DNA from: Mycolicibacterium peregrinum
GTDB lineage: Bacteria > Actinomycetota > Actinomycetes > Mycobacteriales > Mycobacteriaceae
Assembly (NCBI RefSeq): GCF_001665625.1
Contig: NZ_LZSY01000175.1
Span: 1-54,964 of the forward strand
Length of the DNA: 54,964 bases
Direction: 5' to 3'
The translations under genes and the position numbers were made by a program. Below are positions 24,500-32,604 of this stretch, piece after piece. Under the pieces are notes generated by a model, which was given only the letters and a program-made list of their open reading frames with translations, was not told where the DNA came from and did not search any database. How positions within the stretch are numbered: position 1 is the first letter of the stretch; every line of letters starts with the position of its first letter.

Positions 24500-24514
24500 G
24501 AGAACGAGATTCTC
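24500..24514. promoter_or_regulatory. GAGAA-N5-TTCTC palindrome upstream of the DUF899 gene
   Basis: GAGAACGAGATTCTC is a 15-bp inverted repeat 24-38 bp before the DUF899 start. It has the same layout as the palindrome in front of the amidohydrolase gene (51254-51268). It is a candidate TetR-type operator; it may belong to the same regulator or be coincidental. Confidence 0.45.
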
Positions 24515-24537
24515 CGAGCAGCAGTCAGGAGCCCTTC

Positions 24538-25239
24538 ATGACGACAGGAAAACCGCCGATAGTCGACCAGCAGGCGTGGCGCACCGCGCTCGACGACCTG
24601 CGGCGCCGAGAGAAGGCCGCCACCCGGGAACTGGACGCGATCGCCGCCGCACGCCGCCGGCTGCCGATGGTGGAGCTGCCCGAGTACACACTGATCGGTG
24701 CCGACGGCCCGGTGCGCCTGGCCGATGTATTCGACGGACGCGCTCAGTTGATCACCTACCACCACATGTGGACCGACGGTGCCGAATGGCAGTGCGGCGG
24801 CTGCACCGGCTTCACGTCGCAGTTCACGCGTCTCGACTTTCTGGACAACTACGACGCCCGCTTCGTCATCGTCACCAACGGGCCCATAGAGGAGGCGCTG
24901 GCGTACCGCGAGAAAGTCGGCAACCGCATGGACTGGTTCTCCGCATCGGAGAGCTCCTTCGGGTCCGACGTCGACGCCGCGCCTGGCGAAGGCTTCGCGG
25001 TCAACGTGTTCTTTTGTGCGACCGCGCCATCGGGTGAAAAAACCGTCTACCGCACCTGGCACACCAATGGCCGTGGCACCGAACAACTCAGCCACTCGTT
25101 CGCGCTGATCGATCTGCTGCCGTGGGGCCGGCAGGAACAATGGCAGGACTCCCCCGACGGCTGGCCCAAACAGCCGACCTACTCGGGCTGGCTCGACAGC
25201 CCCGACATCGCCCAGCTGTATGGAAAGGACTCCCTGTGA
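24538..25239 (+). CDS. DUF899 (thioredoxin-fold) protein
   Basis: A 233-residue protein of the DUF899 family, which has a thioredoxin-like fold. It shows a conserved N-terminal helical part (WRTALDDLRRREKAATRELDAI), then YHHMWTDGAEWQCGGCTGFTSQ, whose CGGC pair sits where thioredoxins have CxxC, and later PGEGFAVNVFF and SHSFALIDLLPWGRQE. Function is uncharacterised; a redox role is plausible from the CxxC. ATG 24538 follows AGGAG. Its stop overlaps the next gene as GTGA, so the two are co-translated. Confidence 0.85.
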   Translation: MTTGKPPIVDQQAWRTALDDLRRREKAATRELDAIAAARRRLPMVELPEYTLIGADGPVRLADVFDGRAQLITYHHMWTDGAEWQCGGCTGFTSQFTRLDFLDNYDARFVIVTNGPIEEALAYREKVGNRMDWFSASESSFGSDVDAAPGEGFAVNVFFCATAPSGEKTVYRTWHTNGRGTEQLSHSFALIDLLPWGRQEQWQDSPDGWPKQPTYSGWLDSPDIAQLYGKDSL

Positions 25240-25730
25240 CTTCATCTACCGACACGACGGCAACCGACAGCCAGCGCTACGTCGTCACCCGCACCATCTC
25301 CGCCTCCCCTGCGCAGGTGTTCGCCGTCCTGGCCAACCCGGCCCGGCATTGCGACACCGAGCCCGGCGACTGGGTGCGCGACGCGATCGACCCCGAACAG
25401 ATCACCGGGACCGGCCAGATCTTCGCGGTCAACATGTTCCTGCCGGCGGCCGGTGGCCACTACGTCATGCACAACCTGGTGACCGAGTTCGAGCAGGACC
25501 GGACCATCGCCTGGTTGCCCGGCCAGCTCGACGAGCAGGGCCACCATGCGCCCGGTGGCTGGTGGTGGCGGTACGACCTGGCCCCCAACGGGGACCAGAC
25601 CGACGTCACCCTCACCTACGACTGGACCGACACCCCGCAGAGCTTCCGCGACCAGATCGGCGGGATGCCACCGTTCGGGTCCGAATTCCTCGACGAATCG
25701 CTTGCGGCACTGGATCGTTCATCGAATTAG
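25236..25730 (+). CDS. SRPBCC (START-like) domain protein
   Basis: A 164-residue helix-grip-fold protein. The N-terminus RYVVTRTISASPAQVFAVLANPARH is the standard first strand and helix of polyketide-cyclase/AHSA1-like SRPBCC proteins, and TLTYDWTDTP starts the last strand. Such proteins bind hydrophobic ligands; no catalytic residue can be named. GTG 25236 overlaps the DUF899 stop. DUF899 and SRPBCC genes often pair in actinobacteria. The gene ends flush against the convergent NTF2-like gene. Confidence 0.8.
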   Translation: MTSSTDTTATDSQRYVVTRTISASPAQVFAVLANPARHCDTEPGDWVRDAIDPEQITGTGQIFAVNMFLPAAGGHYVMHNLVTEFEQDRTIAWLPGQLDEQGHHAPGGWWWRYDLAPNGDQTDVTLTYDWTDTPQSFRDQIGGMPPFGSEFLDESLAALDRSSN

Positions 25731-26093
25731 TCAGGCCGGCACCTGATCCAGGAACCCGAGCACGGTCTGGATCCGGCCCTCGTCGTCAGTGGCGAGTACG
25801 TCGAATCCGACCACGATCGGGTCGGCGTCGCGCGGACCGAGCCCCCACTGGAAACGCGCCTGCCGGTGGTGGGTGTCGGGCCCGCTGACGAGGGTGAACA
25901 CGAATCCCGGAAACTGGGAGTGGACCGCTTCGATGGCGGCGGACACCCCGTCGTGTCCGCTCACCTCAGCCAGCGGATCGGTGTAGGTGGCGCCGGCCGA
26001 CCAGTGCCGTTCCAACAAGGCCCGTCGGTCGGCGGCATCGGTGGCATTCCAGGTACTGAGGTACGCGGTGACGGTGTCGTTGAGCTCGGCCAT
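25731..26093 (-). CDS. NTF2/SnoaL-like protein
   Basis: A 120-residue alpha+beta barrel protein of the SnoaL-like/NTF2 superfamily. Indicative segments are VTAYLSTWNATDAADRRALLERHWSAGATYTDPL at the N-terminus (long helix, then the TYTDP strand) and VGFDVLATDDEGRIQTVLGF at the C-terminus. Members act as isomerases, hydrolases or ligand-binding proteins, so function cannot be given. ATG 26093 behind GAAAGAGG. Monocistronic, convergent to the SRPBCC gene. Confidence 0.75.
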   Translation of the reverse strand: MAELNDTVTAYLSTWNATDAADRRALLERHWSAGATYTDPLAEVSGHDGVSAAIEAVHSQFPGFVFTLVSGPDTHHRQARFQWGLGPRDADPIVVGFDVLATDDEGRIQTVLGFLDQVPA

Positions 26094-26178
26094 TTCGCCT
26101 CTTTCACGGTAATCGACTGGGACTCAGCCAGATTCACCGACTCGAAGCGAGATGTCGATTACCGCAGGGGTAATCGGG

Positions 26179-27399
26179 TCAGGTACTGGCGTTGCCGGTG
26201 CGCCACTGGTCCCACGGGATGTTCCAGTCCCCCAGGCCCTCAGTGCCCGGCAACACCGAGCCCACGGTGTTGACGACCTCGACGATGTCGCCGCGTTTGG
26301 TGTTCTCGTAGAACCACCTGGCGTTCGCGGTGCTGACATTGAGGCAGCCATGGCTGACGTTGCTGTAACCCTGGCTGCCGACCGACCACGGGGCGCCGTG
26401 CACGTAGATGCCGCTGTAGGACATCTGGGTCGCGAAGTCGACCTCGGTGCGATAGCCGTTCGGCGAGTTGACCGGCACCCCATAGGTGGAGGAATCCATC
26501 ACCATGTGGTCGAAACGGTCGCCGACGATGTAGACGCCGTTGTTGGTCGGAGAACTGTTCTTACCCATGGAGATCGGCATGGCCTTGACGACCTCGCCGT
26601 TGCGCCGGACGGTCAGTGTCTTGGTGGTGTCGTCGGCCTGCGCGATCACCTCATCGCCGATCGTGAAGTGGGTCGTGACATTGCCCTGACCGAACAATCC
26701 ATCGCCCAACTCGACACCGTAGGTGTTGACCGTGACGTCCACCGAGGTGCCGGGCTTCCAGTATTTCGCGGGGCGCCAACGTACTTCGCGGTTGTTGAGC
26801 CAGTAGAACGCACCTTCGACAGGCGGATCGGTCTTGACGGTGACGGCACGTTGGGCAGCCAGTCGATCGGAGATGTTCTCGTCGAACCGGATTGCCACCG
26901 GTTGCCCCACCCCGACCACTTCCCCGTTGTTCGGCAGGACGTACGGCATCGTCAAGTTGGCCGGGGAGTGCGTCTCGAACCGCAGTCTGCGGTTGGCGAC
27001 GCCACCGAGGCCCAGAGACTGCGCGTTGAGGGTGTACTGCTCGTTGTAGTCGAGTGGGTCGGTGGTGGACCATGTCAGCCCGTCGGCACTGAACTTGCCT
27101 GCGACGCTGGCGCCTTCTTCGTTGGTCATGGTGACGCCGCCGAGCACACCATTCTCCGCGCTCACCGTGACCGGCGCGTCGACGGTTACGCCGACGGCGC
27201 CATCGGTCACCGAAGCGTTGACTCTGGGCACCAACAAATCGCCGTAGGGAGTGCCCTTGTCAGTGATCACCGGAGTCGGCCCCTGTGGGTCTTCACCCCC
27301 GCACGCGGTAAGCCCCAACATCATTGCCGGCACCATGGCAACCACTGCCCGCCGGAACACACCCCGATACGGACGGGTCACCGTCTGGGCCTGCCCCAT
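26179..27399 (-). CDS. ldtB: L,D-transpeptidase, LdtMt2 type
   Basis: A 406-residue exported enzyme that makes 3-3 cross-links in peptidoglycan and is the target of carbapenems. A lipoprotein-type signal peptide ends in the lipobox LTAC near residue 33. Two Ig-like domains follow (to about residue 250), then the YkuD catalytic domain with HGAPW and SHGCLN. The catalytic Cys is residue 352, very near Cys354 of M. tuberculosis LdtMt2. A short C-terminal extension with the Trp-rich GDWNIPWDQWR completes the family pattern. ATG 27399 is preceded by GAGGGG. The position fits Rv2518c. tRNA-Lys lies divergently upstream. Confidence 0.93.
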   Translation of the reverse strand: MGQAQTVTRPYRGVFRRAVVAMVPAMMLGLTACGGEDPQGPTPVITDKGTPYGDLLVPRVNASVTDGAVGVTVDAPVTVSAENGVLGGVTMTNEEGASVAGKFSADGLTWSTTDPLDYNEQYTLNAQSLGLGGVANRRLRFETHSPANLTMPYVLPNNGEVVGVGQPVAIRFDENISDRLAAQRAVTVKTDPPVEGAFYWLNNREVRWRPAKYWKPGTSVDVTVNTYGVELGDGLFGQGNVTTHFTIGDEVIAQADDTTKTLTVRRNGEVVKAMPISMGKNSSPTNNGVYIVGDRFDHMVMDSSTYGVPVNSPNGYRTEVDFATQMSYSGIYVHGAPWSVGSQGYSNVSHGCLNVSTANARWFYENTKRGDIVEVVNTVGSVLPGTEGLGDWNIPWDQWRTGNAST

Positions 27400-27546
27400 G
27401 GTCGTCCTACCCCTCGCACGGTCGATAGCAAATTCTTGGCAATAGTCTAAGGGTTCCGGCCGGATCGGGCCGACCAGAAGCGCGTCACAGGCCCGCCACC
27501 AGCGGATTTCACTGTTGAGAGAAACTCCTGTTATTGTCTCTCTCGC

Positions 27547-27622
<76 letters not shown>

Positions 27623-27625
27623 ACC

Positions 27626-27651
27626 AAAAACCCTGCCTCGGCAGGGTTTTT
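27626..27651 (+). terminator. Rho-independent terminator after tRNA-Lys
   Basis: AAAAACCCTGCC-TC-GGCAGGGTTTTT forms a perfect 12-bp stem with a 2-base loop region ending in five T, starting four bases after the tRNA CCA. It is a textbook intrinsic terminator that can work in both directions, which also suits the convergent 59-residue gene. Confidence 0.92.
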
Positions 27652-27693
27652 GCGTTTCAGGGTTTCGGCGTTACCGGGATTGCTCATCGCCTG

Positions 27694-27873
27694 TCAGGCT
27701 CGGTACCTCTCGGCCAGTCGGTCGCCGATGCTGGGTTCAGCCTCTTCCAACAACATCTCCACGGCCCCGGCCAGATGTGCGGCCGCATAGCCGTGATCCC
27801 GGTACTGCTCGCTCTTGAAGCGGTCGAGCTCCCTGCGCAGATCGCCCAGGGTCTCGTCGCTCACATGCGCCAT
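27694..27873 (-). CDS. Small hypothetical protein, 59 residues
   Basis: Starting at ATG 27873 behind a strong GGGAGG the product is 59 residues: charged and mostly helical (DETLGDLRRELDRFKSEQY, GAVEMLLEEAEPSIGDRLAERYR), with no signal peptide or membrane segment. I do not recognise a family. The upstream open frame to 28017 lacks a better start. The ribosome binding site and amphipathic helical pattern argue that it is translated. Confidence 0.6.
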   Translation of the reverse strand: MAHVSDETLGDLRRELDRFKSEQYRDHGYAAAHLAGAVEMLLEEAEPSIGDRLAERYRA

Positions 27874-28680
27874 ATGGCTACCTCCCGTCGGTGTGACCAC
27901 GGCCCACATCGCCTTACAGAAGTTCGACATGAGCCATTGGGTGTCGTCAGCGAATCCCGACGATGAGCCCGCCGGGATCGGCTCGACCGGCGATAGCCCA
28001 TGCAGCGATCCTGGCAAACGGAAAATAAGTTAGCTGCAACGCAATACCCCCTTGTCACACGATTGTCCCGTGTTGCGGTCGGGATCAATACCCAGGGTCG
28101 CCTCCCCGATCCTGACCCGACGTCGACCTTAGCTGGACACCTATGCACTAGCAACCGGTTCGACAAGAAAGAGCCGTTCCCGCCCTGCTATGCAGCAGAT
28201 TTCAGCTATCGCGCCCGCTCGACACCGAGTTGCACAGAGCCCCGGCGATTATCAGACCGATACGTGTTTGCCAATCGTTTTCCCCACCAAATCAGCGTGG
28301 ATCAGGACAGAACGGCTGACCACGCGTCACGCGACGCCAACATGCCAGCAAACTTTTCTGTGAACCGATCCGATTCCATCCCGCGCTACGCAGCCACTCT
28401 CCATCTGCCACCAGAGGGCCCGGCCGAATTTGCGGTGAACGGTACCCGTAACAGCCAGAGGCCCGTCGGCGACATACTTCGATAATGTGCTGATAACCGT
28501 GACGCAACCCGGCGAGTCGCGGCAACACTCTGCCGTTGACGTAGTCGTAAGTTACTGCTTAGAATCCAACTCCAGCGCTTCCGCTGGTCAGACGCCAGAA
28601 ACCGTGTTAATCTCAAGTTAGCTGATTAATTGCGATCCGGTACCGCGTGGCGATTGCGCCAAGATGAGGGGTGTTAGCTG

Positions 28681-28839
28681 ATGCCTGCCGTAGGTGGCGC
28701 CGATCCCACAGCTGCATCGACTGCCGCATTTGTTGCTGCGAACCAGCCCGTCATGGTGTATACGTGCAACCGCCTGGGCCGGATCGCCAATCCCCCGAGT
28801 TTCTCGTTGGCGGACTGGCTCCTGTTCCGCCGCCGCTGA
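28681..28839 (+). CDS. Possible small ORF, 52 codons
   Basis: ATG 28681 opens a frame ending at TGA 28839, with a weak GAGGGG 10 bp upstream. The second half (from TYCNR-like residues to FRRR) has GC-rich third positions but the first half does not. The product is small and basic with no recognisable motif. It may be a real leader or small protein, or chance; I put it below even odds. Confidence 0.25.
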   Translation: MPAVGGADPTAASTAAFVAANQPVMVYTCNRLGRIANPPSFSLADWLLFRRR

Positions 28840-28889
28840 GCGGCGAATGGGCCGAAGCCGCTGAGCGGCGAATGGGCCTGAGCCGCTGA
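28833..28889. repeat. 25-bp tandem repeat, 2.3 copies
   Basis: CCGCTGAGCGGCGAATGGGC plus five further bases occurs at 28833-28857 and again at 28858-28882 with two changes; a third copy breaks off after seven bases (28883-28889). Each unit starts with the small palindrome CCGCTGAGCGG. Confidence 0.85.
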
Positions 28890-28894
28890 ACGCA

Positions 28895-28926
28895 GCATCT
28901 CCGCAGGGCGCACAACGCGCGCCCTG
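28895..28926 (-). terminator. Hairpin downstream of the DUF3618-like gene
   Basis: TCCGCAGGGCGC pairs with GCGCCCTGCGGA over 12 bp around a 7-base loop, 12 bp beyond the stop of the minus-strand gene at 28938. There is no T-run, so termination may rely on stem strength alone, as often in mycobacteria. Confidence 0.65.
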
Positions 28927-28937
28927 CGGATCTACAC

Positions 28938-29165
28938 TCAGCGCCGCTTGATCCGTCGCACGACGACGAACACCACCAGCACTCCTGCACCGGCCAATGA
29001 CGCCGTCACGGCGGGCTTCTTGATGAAGCCGATCACAGCCGACTTGAAATCGTCGGCCAGGCGCTGCGGGTTGGCCCGCTCTGCCAGGGAGTCGACAGTC
29101 ACCGCCAGCTGATCGCGAGCCTGATCGATATCCCGCTTGATGCTCTCCGGGTCCCGGTTCGCCAC
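28938..29165 (-). CDS. Small membrane protein, DUF3618-like (Rv2520c)
   Basis: A 75-residue protein: an N-terminal helix (RDPESIKRDIDQARDQLAVTVDSLAERANP), a short amphipathic segment (LADDFKSAVIGFIKKP), one transmembrane helix (VTASLAGAGVLVVFVVV) and a terminal RRIKRR that should stay in the cytoplasm. This matches the DUF3618 pattern. GTG 29165 is chosen for the strong GGAGGAG at the right distance; the longer frame to 29210 has no such site. It is divergent from bcp, with 105 bp between the starts. Function unknown. Confidence 0.82.
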   Translation of the reverse strand: MANRDPESIKRDIDQARDQLAVTVDSLAERANPQRLADDFKSAVIGFIKKPAVTASLAGAGVLVVFVVVRRIKRR

Positions 29166-29270
29166 TGTTTGCTCCTCCAAGCCGCTCCATGTCGTGCTGC
29201 CCTGCCGCACTACCCTAGATCAGCCGGCGCCGTGACGACGGAACCGGTCGACAAGAAGGGATACCCACGA

Positions 29271-29744
29271 ATGCCGCAAACCCCGCGCCTCGAGGTGGGA
29301 GACACCGCCCCCGCTTTCAGCCTGCCCGATGCCGACGGCAACGTCGTCAAGCTCTCCGACTACAAGGGCCGCAAGGTCATCGTGTACTTCTACCCCGCGG
29401 CATCGACACCCGGCTGCACCAAGCAGGCGTGCGATTTCCGGGACAGCCTCGCCGAGCTCAACGGCGCCGGCCTCGATGTCATCGGTATCTCCCCCGACAA
29501 GCCGGAGAAGCTCGCCAAGTTCCGCGACAAGGAGGAACTCACCTTCCCGTTGCTGTCCGATCCGGACCGTGAGGTGTTGACGGCCTGGGGCGCTTTCGGC
29601 GAAAAGACCATGTACGGCAAGACCGTTCAGGGTGTGATCCGGTCGACGTTCCTCGTCGACGAGAAGGGCAAGATCGCCGTCGCGCAGTACAACGTGCGGG
29701 CCACCGGCCACGTCGCCAAGTTGCGCCGCGACCTGTCGGTCTGA
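29271..29744 (+). CDS. bcp: Peroxiredoxin, Bcp/PrxQ type
   Basis: A 157-residue thiol peroxidase reducing hydrogen peroxide and organic peroxides. Thioredoxin fold with the peroxidatic Cys in STPGCTKQAC and the nearby second Cys five residues on, the PrxQ arrangement for an intramolecular disulfide. The N-terminal LEVGDTAPAFSLPDADG and the late RSTFLVDEKGKI are family hallmarks. ATG 29271 is the correct start; the frame to 29169 overlaps the divergent gene. It is syntenic with Rv2521. Confidence 0.93.
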   Translation: MPQTPRLEVGDTAPAFSLPDADGNVVKLSDYKGRKVIVYFYPAASTPGCTKQACDFRDSLAELNGAGLDVIGISPDKPEKLAKFRDKEELTFPLLSDPDREVLTAWGAFGEKTMYGKTVQGVIRSTFLVDEKGKIAVAQYNVRATGHVAKLRRDLSV

Positions 29745-29750
29745 CACTGG

Positions 29751-30740
29751 TCACAACTGGGTCGTCAGCAGGAACATCAGGTAGCCGAGGTAGGCCGCGA
29801 TCATCGCGGCCCCCTCCGCTCGGTGCACCCGCCGGCCCGAGACGAAGATCGGGATGCAGGCCAGGCTCGCCGCGACCATCAGTGGGATGTCGATCCACAC
29901 GAGGTTGTGTGTCAGCTCCAGCCCGTGCGCGGGTACCAGGCACGTGATGCCCAGGATCAGCAGGATGTTGTAGACACTGCTGCCAAGTAGGTTGCCCACT
30001 GCGATGTCGCGTTCGCCGCGCACCGTCGAGACGATCGTCGTGACCAACTCCGGGGCCGAGGTTCCGATCGCCACGACGGTCAGGCCGATGAGCGCGTCCG
30101 ACACCCCGAATCCGCGGGCGATCCCCACCGCCCCACCTACCAGCCATTCGGCCCCGAGAATCACCACGGCGATACCGCTTACCGTCATGACCGTATCCTG
30201 AAGTGCGCCGCCGCCAAGCGGTTTCGCCGCGGCACTGCTTGCCTGTCCCGACGGGAAGGCTTCGGCGTACCCGGCCACAGTTGCCCGGCTCTCCCGCCGC
30301 GACATCCGGATCAGCACAGCGGTGTACACGATGGCTCCAGACACCAGGATCAGCCCGTCCACGCGCGACAGCACGCCGTTGACGGCCAACACCCAGAGCA
30401 GGACCGCGGCTCCCGCCATCACTGGCAGGTCGAAGCGCAAGGTGCGCTGTTGGATCGCCAGCGGACGGATCAATGCACTGAGCCCGAGGATGAACAAGAT
30501 GTTGACGACGTTGGTGCCGGCGATGTTGCCGACGGCCAGTTCGCCGCTGCCAGTGGTCGCGGCGGTGATGCCGACAGCCAGCTCGGGAAGACTGGTGCCG
30601 ATCGACACCACGGTCAGACCGATCAGGATCGGGCTGATTCCCAGGCGCGCAGCAAGTTTCGCACCGCCGCGGACCATCACCTCCGCGCCGATCGCCAAGG
30701 CGATCAGGCCGACGACGAACCAGCCGACGCTGCTGGCCAT
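29751..30740 (-). CDS. Na+(K+)/Ca2+ exchanger family (CaCA) antiporter
   Basis: A 329-residue membrane protein with ten or so helices in two inverted halves. Both alpha-repeats are clear: SIGTSLPELAVGITAATTG with GNIAGTNVVNI in the first half, and AIGTSAPELVTTIVSTVRG with GNLLGSSVYNI in the second. The acidic residues of the two GTS.PEL motifs bind Ca2+ in this family. It probably exports calcium using the sodium or proton gradient (YrbG/CaxA-like). It ends 6 bp before bcp, convergently, and starts 6 bp after the dipeptidase stop, so it is probably co-transcribed with the M20 gene. Confidence 0.9.
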   Translation of the reverse strand: MASSVGWFVVGLIALAIGAEVMVRGGAKLAARLGISPILIGLTVVSIGTSLPELAVGITAATTGSGELAVGNIAGTNVVNILFILGLSALIRPLAIQQRTLRFDLPVMAGAAVLLWVLAVNGVLSRVDGLILVSGAIVYTAVLIRMSRRESRATVAGYAEAFPSGQASSAAAKPLGGGALQDTVMTVSGIAVVILGAEWLVGGAVGIARGFGVSDALIGLTVVAIGTSAPELVTTIVSTVRGERDIAVGNLLGSSVYNILLILGITCLVPAHGLELTHNLVWIDIPLMVAASLACIPIFVSGRRVHRAEGAAMIAAYLGYLMFLLTTQL

Positions 30741-30746
30741 CTCGGG

Positions 30747-32075
30747 CTAACTGCCCAGTGCCTCGAGCAGTAACGCTTCGGCCGTCGCCGCTTTCTCAAG
30801 CACCCCGAGATGCAGGCTTTCGTTCACGCTGTGCGCCTGGGTTCCCGGGTCCTCCACGCCGGTCACCAGAATCGTCGCGGCCGGGAAGGCTTCGGCGAAC
30901 TCGGCGATGAAGGGAATTGATCCGCCCATACCCATGTCCACCGGGTCGGTGCCCCAGGCGGTCCGGAACGCCGTGCGGGCCGCGTCGTACACCGCACCGG
31001 AGGAATCGATCGCGTAGGGCTGGCCGACATCGCCGCGAGTCACGATGACCTGGGCTCCCCAGGGCACATGGGTCTCGAGGTGACGGGTCAACGCCTCCAG
31101 ATGCGCGTGGGCGTCACCGCCGGGCGCGACCCGCATGCTGATCTTGGCGCGGGCCCGCGGGATCAGCGTGTTCGACGACTTGTCGATGGATGTGGTGTCG
31201 ATGCCGATGACGGTGATCGCGGGTTTGGCCCACATGCGTTGCACCACTGAGCCGGAACCGATTTCGGCCACCCCCTCCAGCAGTCCGGATTCCTCGCGGA
31301 CCCAGTGGGCGCCACGGTCGACGTCGGCAGCGGTGGCCTCGTGCAGGCCGGCGACCGCGACGTTTCCGTCGTCGTCATGCAGGCTGGCCAGCAACCGCAC
31401 CAGCACGCTCAACGCATCCGGCACCACCCCACCCCACAGGCCCGAATGCAGGCCATGGTCCAGGGTGGCCACCTCGACCACACAGTCGGCCAGGCCACGC
31501 AGGGTCACGGTCAGCGCCGGGATCTCGGTGCTCCAGTTGTCGGAGTCGGCGATGACGATGACGTCGGCGGCCAGTGCTTCCTTGTGGGCAGCCAGGAGTG
31601 CACCCAGTGACGGAGAACCGGATTCCTCCTCGCCTTCGACGAATACCGTGACGCCGACCGGAGGCTTGCCGTCGAACGCCCGGATGGCCGCCAGATGGGT
31701 TGCGATACCGGCCTTGTCGTCGGCGGTGCCGCGGCCGTAGAGCCGGCCGTCACGTTCGGTGGGCTCGAACGGTGCGGAATCCCACTGGGCCGGATCCCCT
31801 TCAGGCTGCACGTCATGGTGGGCGTACAGCAGCACCGTCGGGGCTCCCGCAGGTGGCGGGTAATGCGCGATGACGGCGGGCGCACCGCCTTCGCTGACGA
31901 TGCGGACCTCAGGAAAGCCTGTCTCGGCCAACAGCTTTGCGACGGCCTCGGCGCTGCGGTGCACCTCATCACGGCGGGCCGGGTCGGCCCACACCGACTG
32001 GATACGTACCAGATCCTCCAGATCCGACCGCACCGACGGCAACACCTGCTGAACCCGCGCCACGACGTCACTCAT
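30747..32075 (-). CDS. M20-family dipeptidase (Rv2522c-like)
   Basis: A 442-residue zinc peptidase. Metal-site motifs are VLLYAHHDVQPEGD, GRGTADDKAGI (bridging Asp) and FVEGEEESGSPS with the catalytic Glu pair, then VIADSDNW. A lid/dimerisation domain occupies the middle (around residues 195-325), and HSVNESLH near the C-terminus gives the last metal His. No signal peptide, so cytoplasmic. It probably cleaves dipeptides or N-acyl amino acids. A short hairpin region separates it from acpS upstream. Confidence 0.9.
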   Translation of the reverse strand: MSDVVARVQQVLPSVRSDLEDLVRIQSVWADPARRDEVHRSAEAVAKLLAETGFPEVRIVSEGGAPAVIAHYPPPAGAPTVLLYAHHDVQPEGDPAQWDSAPFEPTERDGRLYGRGTADDKAGIATHLAAIRAFDGKPPVGVTVFVEGEEESGSPSLGALLAAHKEALAADVIVIADSDNWSTEIPALTVTLRGLADCVVEVATLDHGLHSGLWGGVVPDALSVLVRLLASLHDDDGNVAVAGLHEATAADVDRGAHWVREESGLLEGVAEIGSGSVVQRMWAKPAITVIGIDTTSIDKSSNTLIPRARAKISMRVAPGGDAHAHLEALTRHLETHVPWGAQVIVTRGDVGQPYAIDSSGAVYDAARTAFRTAWGTDPVDMGMGGSIPFIAEFAEAFPAATILVTGVEDPGTQAHSVNESLHLGVLEKAATAEALLLEALGS

Positions 32076-32137
32076 GCTGACGACACTAGCCGCACTCTCG
32101 AATGCTGCGAACGTGCACGAAGTGCCGCTCGATCACG

Positions 32138-32159
32138 GCGTGTCTGGCAGCAGACACGC
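32138..32159 (-). terminator. Hairpin after acpS
   Basis: GCGTGTCTG (32138-32146) and its exact complement (32151-32159) enclose a 4-base loop, 17 bp beyond the acpS stop. It is compact, has no T-run, and may terminate the fas-acpS transcript. Confidence 0.6.
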
Positions 32160-32176
32160 ACGCTCGCGGAGCAACG

Positions 32177-32569
32177 CTAGAGCTCCTCGATGATCGCCAC
32201 CGCGGCGGCGGTGTCGGCCTCGTGGGTGAGCGAGACGTGAATGGTCACGGTTTCGAGGTGCTTGGCGATCTCGCCGGACAGCCGCACCTTGGGCCGACCC
32301 CACATGTCGGTGACCACCTCGATATCGCGGTGGATCCCCTCCGGCAGGGCCGGCCGCTTGGAGAACCGTGAGCTGGACCAGGCCTTGATCACAGCTTCCT
32401 TGGCCGCCCACCGGGCCGCCAGGTGCCGGGCCGCCGACGAACTCTTGTCCGCGGCGTCCCGGCGCTCACCCGGCGTGAACGTCTCGGCGAATACGGTTCC
32501 CGGCCGGTCCACCTGCTCGGCGAAATCAGGTATGGAAACCACATCGATGCCTATGCCCATAATCGCCAT
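32177..32569 (-). CDS. acpS: Holo-ACP synthase (4'-phosphopantetheinyl transferase)
   Basis: A 130-residue AcpS-type transferase that moves phosphopantetheine from CoA to the ACP Ser. The motifs are GIGIDVVSIPDF (Mg-binding Asp) and the helix RWAAKEAVIKAW with its second metal-binding Glu, followed by the HVSLTHEADTAAAVAI strand. It lies 35 bp downstream of fas on the same strand. AcpS of this type activates the ACP domain of FAS-I, so the pair forms a natural unit. ATG 32569 or ATG 32560. Syntenic with Rv2523c. Confidence 0.93.
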   Translation of the reverse strand: MAIMGIGIDVVSIPDFAEQVDRPGTVFAETFTPGERRDAADKSSSAARHLAARWAAKEAVIKAWSSSRFSKRPALPEGIHRDIEVVTDMWGRPKVRLSGEIAKHLETVTIHVSLTHEADTAAAVAIIEEL

Positions 32570-32604
32570 GGAAGCGAACCTAGCTCACCTGTCCGTGCCC
32601 GCAC

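Larger units (their letters stand above)
27874..28937. other. About 1 kb without a convincing gene
   Basis: Between the 59-residue gene and the DUF3618-like gene no open frame shows the normal third-position GC bias over any length. GC is visibly lower from 28000 to 28640. Content seen: direct repeats of AAGTTAGCTG (28027-28036 and 28615-28624), a possible 52-codon frame at 28681-28839, a 25-bp tandem repeat and a terminator hairpin. In M. tuberculosis a PE gene sits near here, from memory; no PE sequence is present. Confidence 0.6.
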
